Virus record (IMG/VR): IMGVR_UViG_3300041964_000068
Span: 1 to 64,000 of that record
Reading direction: 5' to 3' (one strand)
DNA length: 64,000 nucleotides
Source of the DNA: a virus
Positions 15,462 through 24,477 of this stretch are shown piece by piece. How positions within the stretch are numbered: position 1 is the first letter of the stretch; the number at the start of each line of letters is the position of its first letter. The position numbers were made by a program, and so were the translations under genes. The notes under the pieces are model-generated. The model was given only the letters and a program-made list of their open reading frames with translations, did no database searches and was not told where the DNA came from.

Positions 15462-15550
15462 ACTGCGAACTGTGGGGATTTCGGGCATTTAGAGGATTGA
15501 AAAGCAGTTTTTTGCGGTAAAAATGGTAAGAACACATTGTTTTTAAGGGC

Positions 15551-15958
15551 ATGGCGAAACAAATGCTTTTCTCTCCCTCTCCGGGAGAACGGCGACTTAT
15601 CTCCCTGCTGGCGAAAGGCTGGCAGCGATCGGAGGCGGACATCTGCCTTGACGCCTTTCGCCGGGGATTTAAGCCAGTCGCAGAAGATTTCGAGCTTTTC
15701 TGCAAGCTCGATCAGGTTTCGCCTGCCCTGTATGATTCGCTTGCCCAGGCTATTGCCCTGAACTGGGACGCCTTGACAGGGAGCCGCATTTCGCCGGAAA
15801 GATTAATCGCGCTCAAATCAGGCGAAACCCCAACAGAGCTAGAGCAGGTAAGGCTGGCACTCGCCCTGAACTTACCCGAAAGCGCGATCGAAAAGTTAGT
15901 CGCACCCGAAACCCATGACACTACCCTTGCTACAACTCCCTCAGCTACTTCCGAGTAA
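15551..15958 (+). CDS. Putative XRE-like HTH regulator, 135 aa
   Basis: The C-terminal half (RISPERLIALKSGETPTELE, then QVRLALALNLPESAI) has the helix pattern of a Cro/C1-type HTH: a turn with LKSGETP and an LALALNLP closing helix. The N-terminus is helical and unassigned. It is divergent from the ATPase operon across the GTTCTAG cluster and overlaps the next gene by 44 bases. Candidate repressor for that cluster. Confidence 0.5.
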   Translation: MAKQMLFSPSPGERRLISLLAKGWQRSEADICLDAFRRGFKPVAEDFELFCKLDQVSPALYDSLAQAIALNWDALTGSRISPERLIALKSGETPTELEQVRLALALNLPESAIEKLVAPETHDTTLATTPSATSE

Positions 15959-16640
15959 GTGGCGAGCGGTTCCACAGGCCAACGCCATTCGCTTGATTTC
16001 TCCCAGCCGCGACGAAGCCGTGCGCTTTTACGAAGGCTCGAAGAATCAGCTAAAAGCTGCCGCCGATCGCATTCCCGCCAATATTGAAATTTGGGCAGAT
16101 ACCAGCAATCGCGCGATTCGGGTGATCCGTGCCTCGCAATCACCGCCGTCACAGCCGGAAGAGTCCGCGCCCGCTCAGCCTGTCGTCAACAGCTACGCAC
16201 CGAGCGTCATTCGCCCGGATGCAGGCTATGAAGCGGTGATGGATTTTATCGCCGGGAAAAGACAGGAAGGGCTAATCTGCACGGTCACGAGCATGAACAC
16301 TGACAGGTGCTTGCAGGTGAATGACCTTCAGGTGATCGAACGGGGCGGCGGCTGGACGGTTGAGGATTGGGTTGGCTTGAATTTTCTGCACTTGTGGCGG
16401 GATTCGTTTAAGCCGGGGAACCGCAACTACTACGGCGAGCTAATCCAAACGCTGCTCAGACGTGAACCCTTCGACTTCCTCTACCGCATCCGGCGACCGA
16501 GCGGAGCGATGGGGGAGTATCTGAGCCGTTATTTTTTGGTGGAGAGGTTCGGCGGCGTTCCGGTTCGTATCGCTGTTTCCAGCCCCGCTGACGTGCGAAT
16601 CGTGGAAGACGCACCCAACGGTAGCGAGGTTGTCACATAA
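15915..16640 (+). CDS. Hypothetical protein with possible PAS-like domain, 241 aa
   Basis: The N-terminal ~55 residues (ISPSRDEAVRFYEGSKNQLK) are followed by a Pro/Ser linker and a domain from about residue 105. That domain has the strand/helix rhythm of a PAS fold: EGLICTVTSMNTDRCLQVND, and later RRPSGAMGEYLSRYFLVERF. The assignment is weak. It overlaps the upstream HTH gene and is followed by a terminator, so the two form a short regulator operon. Confidence 0.45.
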   Translation: MTLPLLQLPQLLPSKWRAVPQANAIRLISPSRDEAVRFYEGSKNQLKAAADRIPANIEIWADTSNRAIRVIRASQSPPSQPEESAPAQPVVNSYAPSVIRPDAGYEAVMDFIAGKRQEGLICTVTSMNTDRCLQVNDLQVIERGGGWTVEDWVGLNFLHLWRDSFKPGNRNYYGELIQTLLRREPFDFLYRIRRPSGAMGEYLSRYFLVERFGGVPVRIAVSSPADVRIVEDAPNGSEVVT

Positions 16641-16642
16641 AA

Positions 16643-16666
16643 AAGCGCCCCTTGATTGGGACGCTT
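16643..16666. terminator. Bidirectional terminator
   Basis: Stem AAGCGCCC / GGGACGCTT with a short loop, directly after the plus-strand stop at 16640. An A-run on its left side lets it act as a T-run terminator for the minus-strand operon that ends at 16688. Confidence 0.6.
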
Positions 16667-16687
16667 GCTGTAGGGATCCAAGATAAC

Positions 16688-16948
16688 TTAAGTCGCTTCA
16701 CCTCGCAGGGCGGCGGCAAAATACCCCATCAATGCGTAATCCTCAACGGTGTCATAGTCATCTTCTGGGTCGAACTCTTCGGGGTCGCCGTTGTATTCGT
16801 GATATCTCCGCATCAAGTCACGGCGCTCTTGCGGGTCAGGTAGTAGCTCAGCCAGATCGAAATCATTGCAGTTGCAATTGGCGACTCTATCAAAGGCCAG
16901 GTCAAGAAGACTGGCGATTACCTTTGCTTGCTGCTCGTTAAGTTGCAT
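16688..16948 (-). CDS. Acidic hypothetical protein, 86 aa
   Basis: ATG 16948 (MQLNEQQAKVIASLLDLAFD) is taken as start. The C-terminal half is very acidic (GDPEEFDPEDDYDTVED). An acidic, DNA-mimic-like composition is noted, but there is no further evidence. Last gene of the small-gene operon that begins near 20773. Confidence 0.45.
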   Translation of the reverse strand: MQLNEQQAKVIASLLDLAFDRVANCNCNDFDLAELLPDPQERRDLMRRYHEYNGDPEEFDPEDDYDTVEDYALMGYFAAALRGEAT

Positions 16949-16991
16949 GGTAGTTCTCAGTAGAAAAAAACAATTTCTTGATATTTGGTGT

Positions 16992-17276
16992 TTACCCAAG
17001 CTTTGCGTTGCTATATTTACTCAGAATTTCAGCGTGTTCAGAATTAGTAGGCTCTACGTGAATCTCTACGTCAAACCGCTCTAGATCGCTGGTACTCCAA
17101 GCTCTACCCGTCACAACCCAAAGAGTTTCAATGTACTCAGAGCCGTCGAAGATATAAATAGACACCATATCCCCTACGCTAGGTAGCCCCGCCAACTGAA
17201 CTACACCCTCTCGTCCGCTTTGGTCTACATCTGCGCTACTAACACCCGGAGCCTTGAACCAAAAGATAGTTTTCAC
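16992..17276 (-). CDS. Hypothetical protein, 94 aa
   Basis: GTG 17276 (MKTIFWFKAPGVSSAD) with a GGGAAA ribosome site is preferred; longer frames start inside the promoter-like sequence 17317-17345. Beta-rich sequence (VSIYIFDGSEYIETLWVV), no family recognised. Confidence 0.45.
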   Translation of the reverse strand: MKTIFWFKAPGVSSADVDQSGREGVVQLAGLPSVGDMVSIYIFDGSEYIETLWVVTGRAWSTSDLERFDVEIHVEPTNSEHAEILSKYSNAKLG

Positions 17277-17316
17277 TTGTTTCCCGTTTTTAACTTGATT
17301 CTTACTTGACACTTTC

Positions 17317-17345
17317 AGCTCAAGAAACTTACGCGAAAGTGTCAA
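17317..17345 (-). promoter_or_regulatory. Promoter-like site with spacer operator
   Basis: TTGACA, then CTTTCGCGTAAG in the spacer, with a weak -10 (TGAGCT) at 17 bp. A second -35 on the plus strand makes a 12-bp inverted repeat (CTTGACACTTTC / GAAAGTGTCAAG), so the site is symmetric and could bind a repressor or drive divergent transcription. Confidence 0.5.
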
Positions 17346-17362
17346 GTAATTTCAGCGAGACT

Positions 17363-17593
17363 CTACAGCTTATCCTCAGCCTCAGCCGCATTGATTAGCT
17401 GAAGCTGCTTTTCTGCTTCTCGGTCAATGTAGGTTATCTCTTCAAGCCAAACTTCAGCCATCATCGCATCGCCGTCTTCAACGGCTTGATTATGCCGTTC
17501 AACGGCTTCATCTCGTTCCTGCTGAAACTCCTCCATTTCTCGAAAAACATTGGTGTACTCGTATCTCCGATCGGCAACAGCTTGTAGTGCCAT
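17363..17593 (-). CDS. Acidic coiled-coil protein, 76 aa
   Basis: MALQAVADRRYEYTNVFREM... is almost wholly helical and acidic, with heptad-like spacing. No family recognised. Confidence 0.45.
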   Translation of the reverse strand: MALQAVADRRYEYTNVFREMEEFQQERDEAVERHNQAVEDGDAMMAEVWLEEITYIDREAEKQLQLINAAEAEDKL

Positions 17594-17647
17594 AACTCCC
17601 CCTAGAACTTACCTGAAAGTACAATCAGCACCATCTTCGCTCTGAGG

Positions 17648-17941
17648 TTACGCGTCCCCCGTCCCCTGAGTGCTGGTAGGCGGCGGCGTCTGCGGCGGGT
17701 AGTAGGGCTTTGTCGCCTCCCGCTGCTCCGGGTCTGACGTAATAATGCACTCCGGCGCTCCGGTCGGTCGTGGGGTGGGACATCTCCGCAGGCCACGACC
17801 GCTGGCACGGTGAGGCGGCTTGGTGGTCGAGGTGACAACCGGATCGCTCGTTCCCTGCGTTTGTGCTATCGCCGCGAGGTCAGGCGCACTCATGAGCAGC
17901 GGAAAGCAAACTAGACCAGCGATGCCGAGGCGGGTTAGCAT
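17648..17941 (-). CDS. Secreted Pro-rich small protein, 97 aa
   Basis: ATG 17941 with AGGAG eight bases before it. Residues 1-27 form a signal peptide (MLTRLGIAGLVCFPLLMSAPDL). The mature part is Pro/Thr-rich with two Cys (RRCPTPRPTGAPECIITSD), so it may be exported and disulfide-bonded. Function unknown. Confidence 0.5.
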   Translation of the reverse strand: MLTRLGIAGLVCFPLLMSAPDLAAIAQTQGTSDPVVTSTTKPPHRASGRGLRRCPTPRPTGAPECIITSDPEQREATKPYYPPQTPPPTSTQGTGDA

Positions 17942-18043
17942 GAAGATTCTCCTATGGGTTATGGGGAAAGACGGGTGCTGTTTGCAATGGAAGGCGGCAG
18001 CACTCGTTTTAATGTTGCAAAGGCGATCAGGAAATAACTTGCT

Positions 18044-18304
18044 TTACCAGGCGTCTTCCTCCTTGCCTGTTATGACCTCGCCAATATGCAAACCTTCTGC
18101 GCGATCGATTTGGTAGTTGTGTTCACCATACTGATGAGCGATCGTCACCCTTTTATTAGCGGCCTTAGACGTGAAATCTTCGCCGTCTGAGTTTGCGCTG
18201 TCATCACCCAGAATCACAACAGGTTCGCCATTGTTGACGGCGCTATTAAGCGCTTCGCTGTCAGCGTCAGACATTCCGCCGATGTTAATGCTGTACTTGG
18301 TCAT
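18044..18304 (-). CDS. Hypothetical protein, 86 aa
   Basis: MTKYSINIGGMSDADSEALN... acidic, with a basic patch near residue 50 (KAANKRVTIAHQYGEHNYQID). ATG preceded by AAAGGAG. No family recognised. Confidence 0.45.
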   Translation of the reverse strand: MTKYSINIGGMSDADSEALNSAVNNGEPVVILGDDSANSDGEDFTSKAANKRVTIAHQYGEHNYQIDRAEGLHIGEVITGKEEDAW

Positions 18305-18402
18305 GATTTCTCCTTTGATGAAAGTTTGCGTCCCCCGACCTGGCGCTGTGGGGTATGGCGCGGGATTGCTTTAAGCGTCTTCGCCATAGCGAGCGATGAT
18401 TG

Positions 18403-18633
18403 CTAGTTGGGCAAAAAAAGAGGGTTTTGCGCGAGTACAGCAGCATCAAAGACGACTGTTTTCTGCTGTTCAATCTTGACAAGTTGACTCTTAAGAGCCT
18501 CAACAACCAATCGATCTGAAGGTTCTATCTCGTCAAGAAGGGCTGCAATTTTTTGCGCTTTCGACTCAAGCGCTCTTGTCATTTGATCTGCTGTGATAGA
18601 ACCTAGCGTTTCAAGATTGTAGTTGTAAGACAT
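18403..18633 (-). CDS. Helical hypothetical protein, 76 aa
   Basis: MSYNYNLETLGSITADQMTR... is mostly coiled-coil-like (ALLDEIEPSDRLVVEALKSQ). No family recognised. One of a run of small unknown genes. Confidence 0.4.
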   Translation of the reverse strand: MSYNYNLETLGSITADQMTRALESKAQKIAALLDEIEPSDRLVVEALKSQLVKIEQQKTVVFDAAVLAQNPLFLPN

Positions 18634-18653
18634 TTGAAATATTCAAAATAGAT

Positions 18654-18878
18654 CTATCGCTTATTGTCTAGTGGAAGTTTCTTAGAGTAGATTCCTTCGT
18701 CTTCAAGAATTTCCTTGAGATCTTGAAGACCAATTTCAAGCTCAAATCCTTTACTTGGCACGTCGATCTTTAGTGCAGATTTTTCACCTTTTATGACAGT
18801 AACGATCCCTTCACAAGCGCCAAAGTTTGAGTCAGTACGAACGAAAAGATCTTGAACTACAAACTGTTTCTTCGCCAT
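18654..18878 (-). CDS. Hypothetical protein, 74 aa
   Basis: ATG 18878 (MAKKQFVVQDLFVRTDSNFG) is chosen; the longer frame to 19016 lies inside the upstream gene. A beta-rich small domain (GIVTVIKGEKSALKIDVPS) followed by an acidic helix. No family recognised. Confidence 0.45.
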   Translation of the reverse strand: MAKKQFVVQDLFVRTDSNFGACEGIVTVIKGEKSALKIDVPSKGFELEIGLQDLKEILEDEGIYSKKLPLDNKR

Positions 18879-18883
18879 GAATT

Positions 18884-19470
18884 TTACTCCTGCAACATAT
18901 CTAGAGGTTTGGCTGCTCGCAATTTGTTGAAAGCGTCCATCAGGCAGACGAGCAGGTTTTCGGTACGCACATTCGTAGCGTCGAAACGAAAACCGAAAGC
19001 CCTGACATGCCAGCACTGATCTTGAAAGTGAATCCGCACTGGATAGCCGTTTACCTGGAATTTCACCAGAAGGTTGTTGTCGGAATTCTTTTCAAACTCC
19101 ATCATTAATCCGGTACGCAGATTTGCAGGAATGGCTTCATCAAACGTCTTTCGCTGCATAGCGAGATAAACTTCTACCATCGCTGCTTTGCGCTGATCTT
19201 CCTCTCTGACGTATGTGTTGCTCGCCAGATCGAAATCACCTTCTTGTCCCGGAGGCACATCAGCTAACGAATTCAGCCGTCCGTCTTGACTGATCAGCCG
19301 CGCCTTACCTGAGCGCAACAAGTCTTCGATGATTTTGTTGGAGATTCCCTCTTGAATGGCGGTGAGCTAGCGCCGCCGCCACAGATGATATTGAGGTAGG
19401 ACTCTAAATCATCTGCATCTGTCACCACACCCAGGCAGGCGTCAACAAATTTGCGATAGGGGTTAGTCAT
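18884..19470 (-). pseudogene. Hypothetical protein, ~195 aa, one frameshift
   Basis: ATG 19470 gives MTNPYRKFVDACLGVVTDAD and runs to LNIICGGGA. The downstream frame (AIQEGISNKIIEDLLRSGKA onwards to 18884) is open and has no good start of its own. A single shift near 19370, in a GGCGGCGG repeat, joins them into one ~195-aa protein. Function unknown. The start overlaps the stop of the 66-aa gene. Confidence 0.45.
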
Positions 19471-19663
19471 CGTTTTCTTCCTCGTCCAGTTTTCTGCTGT
19501 CGTTAATACCGTGACGAACCCCGCACTTAAACGACTTTCGGTAGTCGGCTCTCTGGCTTTCGGGTAAGTCGGACTCTCGAAAAACTCGCTCACCGTGGCC
19601 TGTTGAAAGTCCGTGCTGATACCCCAACAATTCAGGCCGATCGGTGATAATTCGCTTTGTCAC
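19463..19663 (-). CDS. Hypothetical protein, 66 aa
   Basis: GTG start with AAGGAG seven to eight bases upstream. MTKRIITDRPELLGYQHGLS... ends DSRKLDEEENDD. Charged, no family recognised. Overlaps the next start by 8 bases. Confidence 0.45.
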   Translation of the reverse strand: MTKRIITDRPELLGYQHGLSTGHGERVFRESDLPESQRADYRKSFKCGVRHGINDSRKLDEEENDD

Positions 19664-19721
19664 ACCCCTACTCCTTTCAAGTAAGTGAATCAGGGGCGAT
19701 ATTCTCGCCCCAACCGCATAC

Positions 19722-20773
19722 CTACACCTGCCGCTCTAGCTGCTTGGCGGACGCTTCGAGCGCTTCCAGCATCACACCCTCGTCTTGCGCGAGTAGCTTG
19801 ATCACAGCCCGGAGAGTGTCACCGCTCGCACCGTCAAGCAGCCGCTTCACCTGGGCGGGCAGCACTTTTTCATCCTTGAGCGAAGCGGCAAGCGCCGACT
19901 CGATCGTTTCTTGCGCCTTCTCCCTCCGCTCTTTCAATTGGGCGCTCACTTCGGGGTTGGCCTGAGCTTGCTCTGTAATTCCTTATGCTTAAGCTGCTTG
20001 GCGAGAGTGCTTGTCGCTTTTTGTCCGCTCGCCTTAGCCGTATTTGCCAGAGTGATGACGCGGGTCAGTCGCTTTTTGGAAGCCTTTACAGGGTTGGAGT
20101 TTTTCCCGCTGCTCCTCTTTGATGATCTCGATCGCCACACCCGCAGCAACCTCGCCGTTCTTGACGATTTCTTGCGCTTCGGGCAGCAGGTTCGGCAGGT
20201 TGAGGAGTTCCCCGATCGCCTCAGCGCTGATGCCGAGGATTCCCGGCAAATCCTCTTTCCGTGCCCCCAAACTCAGCATCCGCTGAACATTCAGCGCCTT
20301 CTCCATTTTGCTGTAGTCTTTGCGGCCTGAGTTCTCAACCCATGGCGAAACACAAAATCGAGCGGGTTGCCGCCTTTTTCCAAGTCTGTCGGCGCTTCGA
20401 GGATATTCGCGCCGAATACCTTGATCGCGATGTTGGCGGCGGTTGTACGGCGGTTGCCCGCTGTCACTGTGAACGTCTCAGCTTCGCCGTCCCAGTAGCC
20501 TCGTAGCGGCTCCTGAATGCCAAAGCGAGTTACTGAGTTCACAAGCCAGCGCATTGATTTGTCATCGTCGGGGCTAGCCTGATCTAAAATCCGCTCAATC
20601 TCAAGCTTGTCTTCTTCTGTCAGTTCGTAGCCGGGATCGCAAACGCGCTGCGCCCACTCTAGCGGGAAGTCCCCGAAGTCTTTACGATCGTTTTCTGGGT
20701 TGAGACGGAGTAGTGAAATTGCTGCCCAACCACCAGAACGCTTACGGGTAAGAGAGTGTGCTTCAAATTTCAT
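19722..20773 (-). pseudogene. ParB-like partition/DNA-binding protein, frameshifted
   Basis: Four frames add up to one ~350-aa protein. Part 1 (from ATG 20773) has a ParB-N domain: LNPENDRKDFGDFPLEWAQR, then RFGIQEPLRGYWDG and VTAGNRRTTAANIA, where GNRRTTAA is the ParB motif. Part 2 (DYSKMEKALNVQRMLSLG, ISAEAIGELLNLPNLLPEA) is the ParB HTH domain. Parts 3 and 4 (LTRVITLANTAKASGQK; SAQLKERREKAQETI) form the helical C-terminus. Shifts fall at a GGG run near 20340, a CCC run near 20095 and near 19965. It is the first gene of the operon and follows promoter 20815-20843. It could serve partition of a plasmid prophage, but no ParA is visible. Confidence 0.6.
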
Positions 20774-20814
20774 CTTCTTGCTCCTGCTAACTTGTTTTAT
20801 CCCCTACGCTTTTA

Positions 20815-20843
20815 AGCTTAGGTGACTTACGAAAAAGTGTCAA
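20815..20843 (-). promoter_or_regulatory. Promoter with spacer operator (ParB-like operon)
   Basis: TTGACA, 17 bp, TAAGCT on the minus strand, about 42 bases before the ParB-like ATG. The spacer begins CTTTTTCGTAAG, one mismatch from CTTA-N4-TAAG, placed exactly as in the other promoters of this family. Confidence 0.65.
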
Positions 20844-20894
20844 GAGTATTTCAAAAAATCTTCTATACTGAGAGGCGCAACAAGAGGAGTAGCT

Positions 20895-21092
20895 ATGGAT
20901 ATCAACGAAGTAAGGCAGCGGAAACTCGCTTTGGAGCAATCAATTAAAGCGGCAATTCTTCAGTTTGAGGACGAAACTGGAGGCGCGGTAGATCAGGTCT
21001 TCATCTACCGAGAAAACATCACGAGCTTCCTGAGAACTGGTAATACCGCTTCAACGCTATGCGAAGTCGGAGTAAGCGTAAGGATAGAGTAG
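20895..21092 (+). CDS. Small hypothetical protein, 65 aa
   Basis: ATG preceded by AGAGGAG. MDINEVRQRKLALEQSIKAA... is a helical N-terminus followed by two strands (EVGVSVRIE at the C-terminus). Divergent from the ParB-like operon. No family recognised. Confidence 0.5.
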   Translation: MDINEVRQRKLALEQSIKAAILQFEDETGGAVDQVFIYRENITSFLRTGNTASTLCEVGVSVRIE

Positions 21093-21138
21093 CCCTGTAG
21101 CTACACGAATTTCTGACTTTTCCGTAAGCCGCCCTCAG

Positions 21139-21150
21139 CTTAAGCGTAAG
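21139..21150. promoter_or_regulatory. CTTA-N4-TAAG operator-like palindrome
   Basis: CTTAAGCGTAAG ends seven bases before the start codon of the tail glycosidase-like gene (21158) and overlaps its ribosome site region. Confidence 0.4.
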
Positions 21151-21157
21151 TTGGGAG

Positions 21158-24100
21158 ATGGCCCAACCTCCTATTCTCGTCCTTACCCCGGCCTGGAGCC
21201 TCCAGGAAAAGCACAAGACCGAAAACTACGCGACCCCGCTCGGAGATGGCTACGCTCAGCGGGCGATCGGCGGCATGAGTTCGGCCTTGGTTGAATGGGA
21301 GGTGAGCCGAACGGGACTCACCGAGGCGCAAGTAAATGCGCTGTTTGCTGAGCTTGAACTATACACAGGAGTTACAGGCTTCCAATGGCGTCCCGACCCC
21401 ACGATCGGCTATCAGGTCTATACCTGCGAGCGGTGGAACAAGACACCGATGGGCGGAATGTATGGCAAATTAGCGCCACGTTTACCGAAGACGTTTCAGG
21501 CCAGTGTGTTGCCGCTCTTGACGAACTCGACACAACTGAGGTGACAGCTGGCTGAGCGCGGCGAATACCTGGATGGCGACCTTCTCGCGCAACACTCAGC
21601 CGATGATCGCCAACACGGTAGCAGGCAAGCCCTACTTACTTGTCAATGCCTTTCACGATGTTCTTGGGCGCGGGCGGTTACTTTCCCGCATCCGCAGGGA
21701 CGACTGAGGGGCAGTTCTTGATGATCCGCGCCTGTCTCGCGGTCTTCGCCAGACCGGAGTACAGGCTTGGCGGCAACGCGCGATTGACATGGCGGAACCG
21801 CTTGAACCTGTACTCTATCGCGGCGTCACCGTCCCTACAAACACGAATACCGTCTGGTTGCCGCACTGGGTTTTTAACGTCAAGTCCAGCTTTACCGCCA
21901 AGGGTAAGGTCAACGCTGACCGCTGGCCTATGGATACTTTGACGTGCTAGTGAGCTTTACTAATGGCGTCGGGCAAATCTCTACAGGCTCTCCCAACGAT
22001 GGGGACAGCTCAGTGATGTTTTTTCGGTCTACGCCACAGGTGCAAAACTACTCTGGCAAAACGTCTACGCTCCGGTTGTTTTCGGCACGAGCTACGCGAT
22101 CGAGTACTGGGTTGCAAACTTCATGCTGGCGGGGCAGAACTACCGCATCTACCCCACGACAGCGGCTAGTAACGGCACACCCCCAATTCCAACGAACGAA
22201 GCCGCAGGCACAATCAAGCTGACGACAAGCTTTACAGGACAGCTAAAAACTTGCTATGCCGCCTACACCGGGGGGACGATCGGCGTCAATCAGGTTTTCG
22301 ATCCTACCCAATGTGGAGAAGCTTGCTAACGGGAGAAATCAACAGCGCTACTGACGTGCATTGGTGGGCGTGGGAAGCTTACGAACTCCTGTACACCTAT
22401 ACCGGGAACGAGAAGTGGAAGCGAGCGGCTGACACCACGAAGTACAGCACGGTAATTACCTCGGTCGTCGAGAATCCGACGCACTGGTACAAGCAGGAAA
22501 ACAATCCTGATCCGTTCGCCTATCCCGGAACGCAAGTTGTTCAAGCGAACAACACGAACGGCTACACCGCCAGCCGTGTAACCAGCGGCACGTTTCTAAA
22601 TTTCATTCAGCTTGCCGTCAACGCTGCACCCAACGGGACATTTCCGAGTATCGAGGTGCAGAAATTTCGCGGTGCAGGCCAAGATCGAAGAGAACGTTAC
22701 CGTGTCGGCGCAGGCGGGACGATCGATCGCCGGACTCATTGAGGCCGCGCTTTCAACTTCCACAGATCCCTTTGACCTCACCAAAACCTATACGGCAAAT
22801 TGGGCAATCACCGCCAACGCCATCAACACCCGAACTTTTCTACCTGGGGAATTTATTCTCTGGAGTACAAGCTATTTGGTTTGGTATCCGACGATTGCGG
22901 AAACACCAATTTACACCTACTCAGGCGGTGGGGGTACAGCGTCCGGCATTTTCTACGGACATTCAGACGTGCCCGAAGATGGCCTAAATTATCGACCTGT
23001 TATTGCTCAGCTAGCCCTAAATGCGGGTTCAGGCGGCTTTGCAGTGCGGGCTTAGTCCTAATCGGCAAAGCAATTCGTAGACCTCCCTACCTACACTATC
23101 GGTTTAAACGGTACGGCGGTTTTGCGGATCACGGACGCTAGCGGATTCAAATGGGATTGCACCCTTGCTCAAACTTCGTCAAACGCCAAACACAGGCGGA
23201 TGGACGAAGCGACAATTTTCAGTGGGGAGACTTCAACTTTTCAAGCACAAACAGCGGCACGATCCCGGTTCACCCGACAATCAAGGAGCAATTACCGCGA
23301 TCGAAGTTAATGGGATTGCAGGACAAGGGCAATGCACTTTCGGGATTTACTGGGCTGCGAAAACGCCAGAAAAGAGCCGGAAAGACTACCGTTTCCTTGC
23401 GTTGTTTACAAGGGAGCGCTTGTCTCTCGCGCTAAAACAAGCCACAACTTTTTTGTAGGGAATTTCCGGCCTGTTGGCAGCACTTCAGACGCCTTACTGT
23501 ATAATCCCGGCGTCTGTGCCGTTTACCGTAAACATTGTCAACAACATCGTAGATGCGTGGCGCGGAATTCCCTACGTAGGATATCAAGACCCAATCTGGT
23601 ATGACTGGGGCTATCCCGATCGCGGCGATCAAGTGCTGGAATTTCTCGCGGCCTCACAAGCTGCCTACACCCTTTCGACCGGAGTCGTGGGTGGATTTGC
23701 CCCTGCTTTTTAGCTGGGGATACTGGGATGCTTCCGACTATCTCGCCAACGGCCTCAATCAGTTTGGCTGGGCGGGCGCTGATCCGAACACCAGTTGGGG
23801 ACAGTATGGCTATCGACCGCTGGAAGCGACGGCGAAGACTTGGTATAAAAATCCTCGCAACACTAAAGCGCGAGAGATTGTGATGCGGTTTCTGAGCATG
23901 ATGGATTCGCATTACATTCGCAACAACACGAATATGCCGTTCACAGATTTCAAGCCCGCTGCTCCGCCTTTTGTCGGCTATCACGATCCGGCAGCTTCAG
24001 CCCTAATCGGGCGGGCGGCGATCTACGCCAATCTTGCGGGCGGCAGTCCGGCTGTCACCTATCGGGTACTCACCCGCACCTATCGACACCTCAAATCTCA

Positions 24101-24279
24101 GTACGTCAGTAGCGGCACGATGGCGGGAACCTGGAGCGCTGGGCAGCCCACATTCAGCAGCGGCGGAACACCTATCGCGAATGGTTTGGATTCTGGCAGG
24201 GGAGATTTTAGAATTCTTGGCGCTGCTGCTGTCCAAGCGAAATGAGCTAACTCTGCCGCCCTGTGGAACTTTAATCTAA
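21158..24279 (+). pseudogene. gpM-like tail domain fused to alpha/alpha-toroid glycosidase-like protein, many frameshifts
   Basis: The first ~125 codons form a lambda gpM-like minor tail domain: TPLGDGYAQRAIGGMS, VEWEVSRTGLTEAQVNALFA, TGFQWRPDP, YTCERWNKTPMGG. Downstream, conserved-looking protein continues in shifting frames to 24279: WVFNVKSSFTAKGKVNAD, DVHWWAWEAYELLYTYTGN, KWKRAADTTKYSTVI, WGYPDRGDQVLEFLAASQA, SWGYWDASDYLANGLNQFG, REIVMRFLSMMDSHY. The Trp/Tyr-rich helical pairs recall six-hairpin glycosidases, so the protein may be a ~1000-aa tail-bound sugar-cleaving protein. It is on the opposite strand to the other tail genes. At least eight shifts make it a pseudogene or a poorly sequenced gene. 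Confidence 0.55.
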
Positions 24280-24282
24280 GTG

Positions 24283-24313
24283 AAAACGCCAGCCCCGAAG
24301 AGACTGGCGTTTT
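24283..24313. terminator. Bidirectional rho-independent terminator
   Basis: Perfect 10-bp stem AAAACGCCAG / CTGGCGTTTT with an 11-base loop. It separates the plus-strand glycosidase-like gene from the convergent tail-fibre gene. The ~165 bases between it and the fibre stop at 24478 show no gene. Confidence 0.75.
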
Positions 24314-24477
24314 CTGGATCGACCCGTAGCTGTGCGTTTAGCGGAGGGTATGGTGTCAGGGGTCAGAATTGCACTGACTGATTTTCAGGGTATGAACCTG
24401 CTGAGCCGCTGTTGCTCCATCCCTGCAAGTAATATCAATGCTACATCAAGCAATCAAAAAGTGTCAAACCCTAAAGC

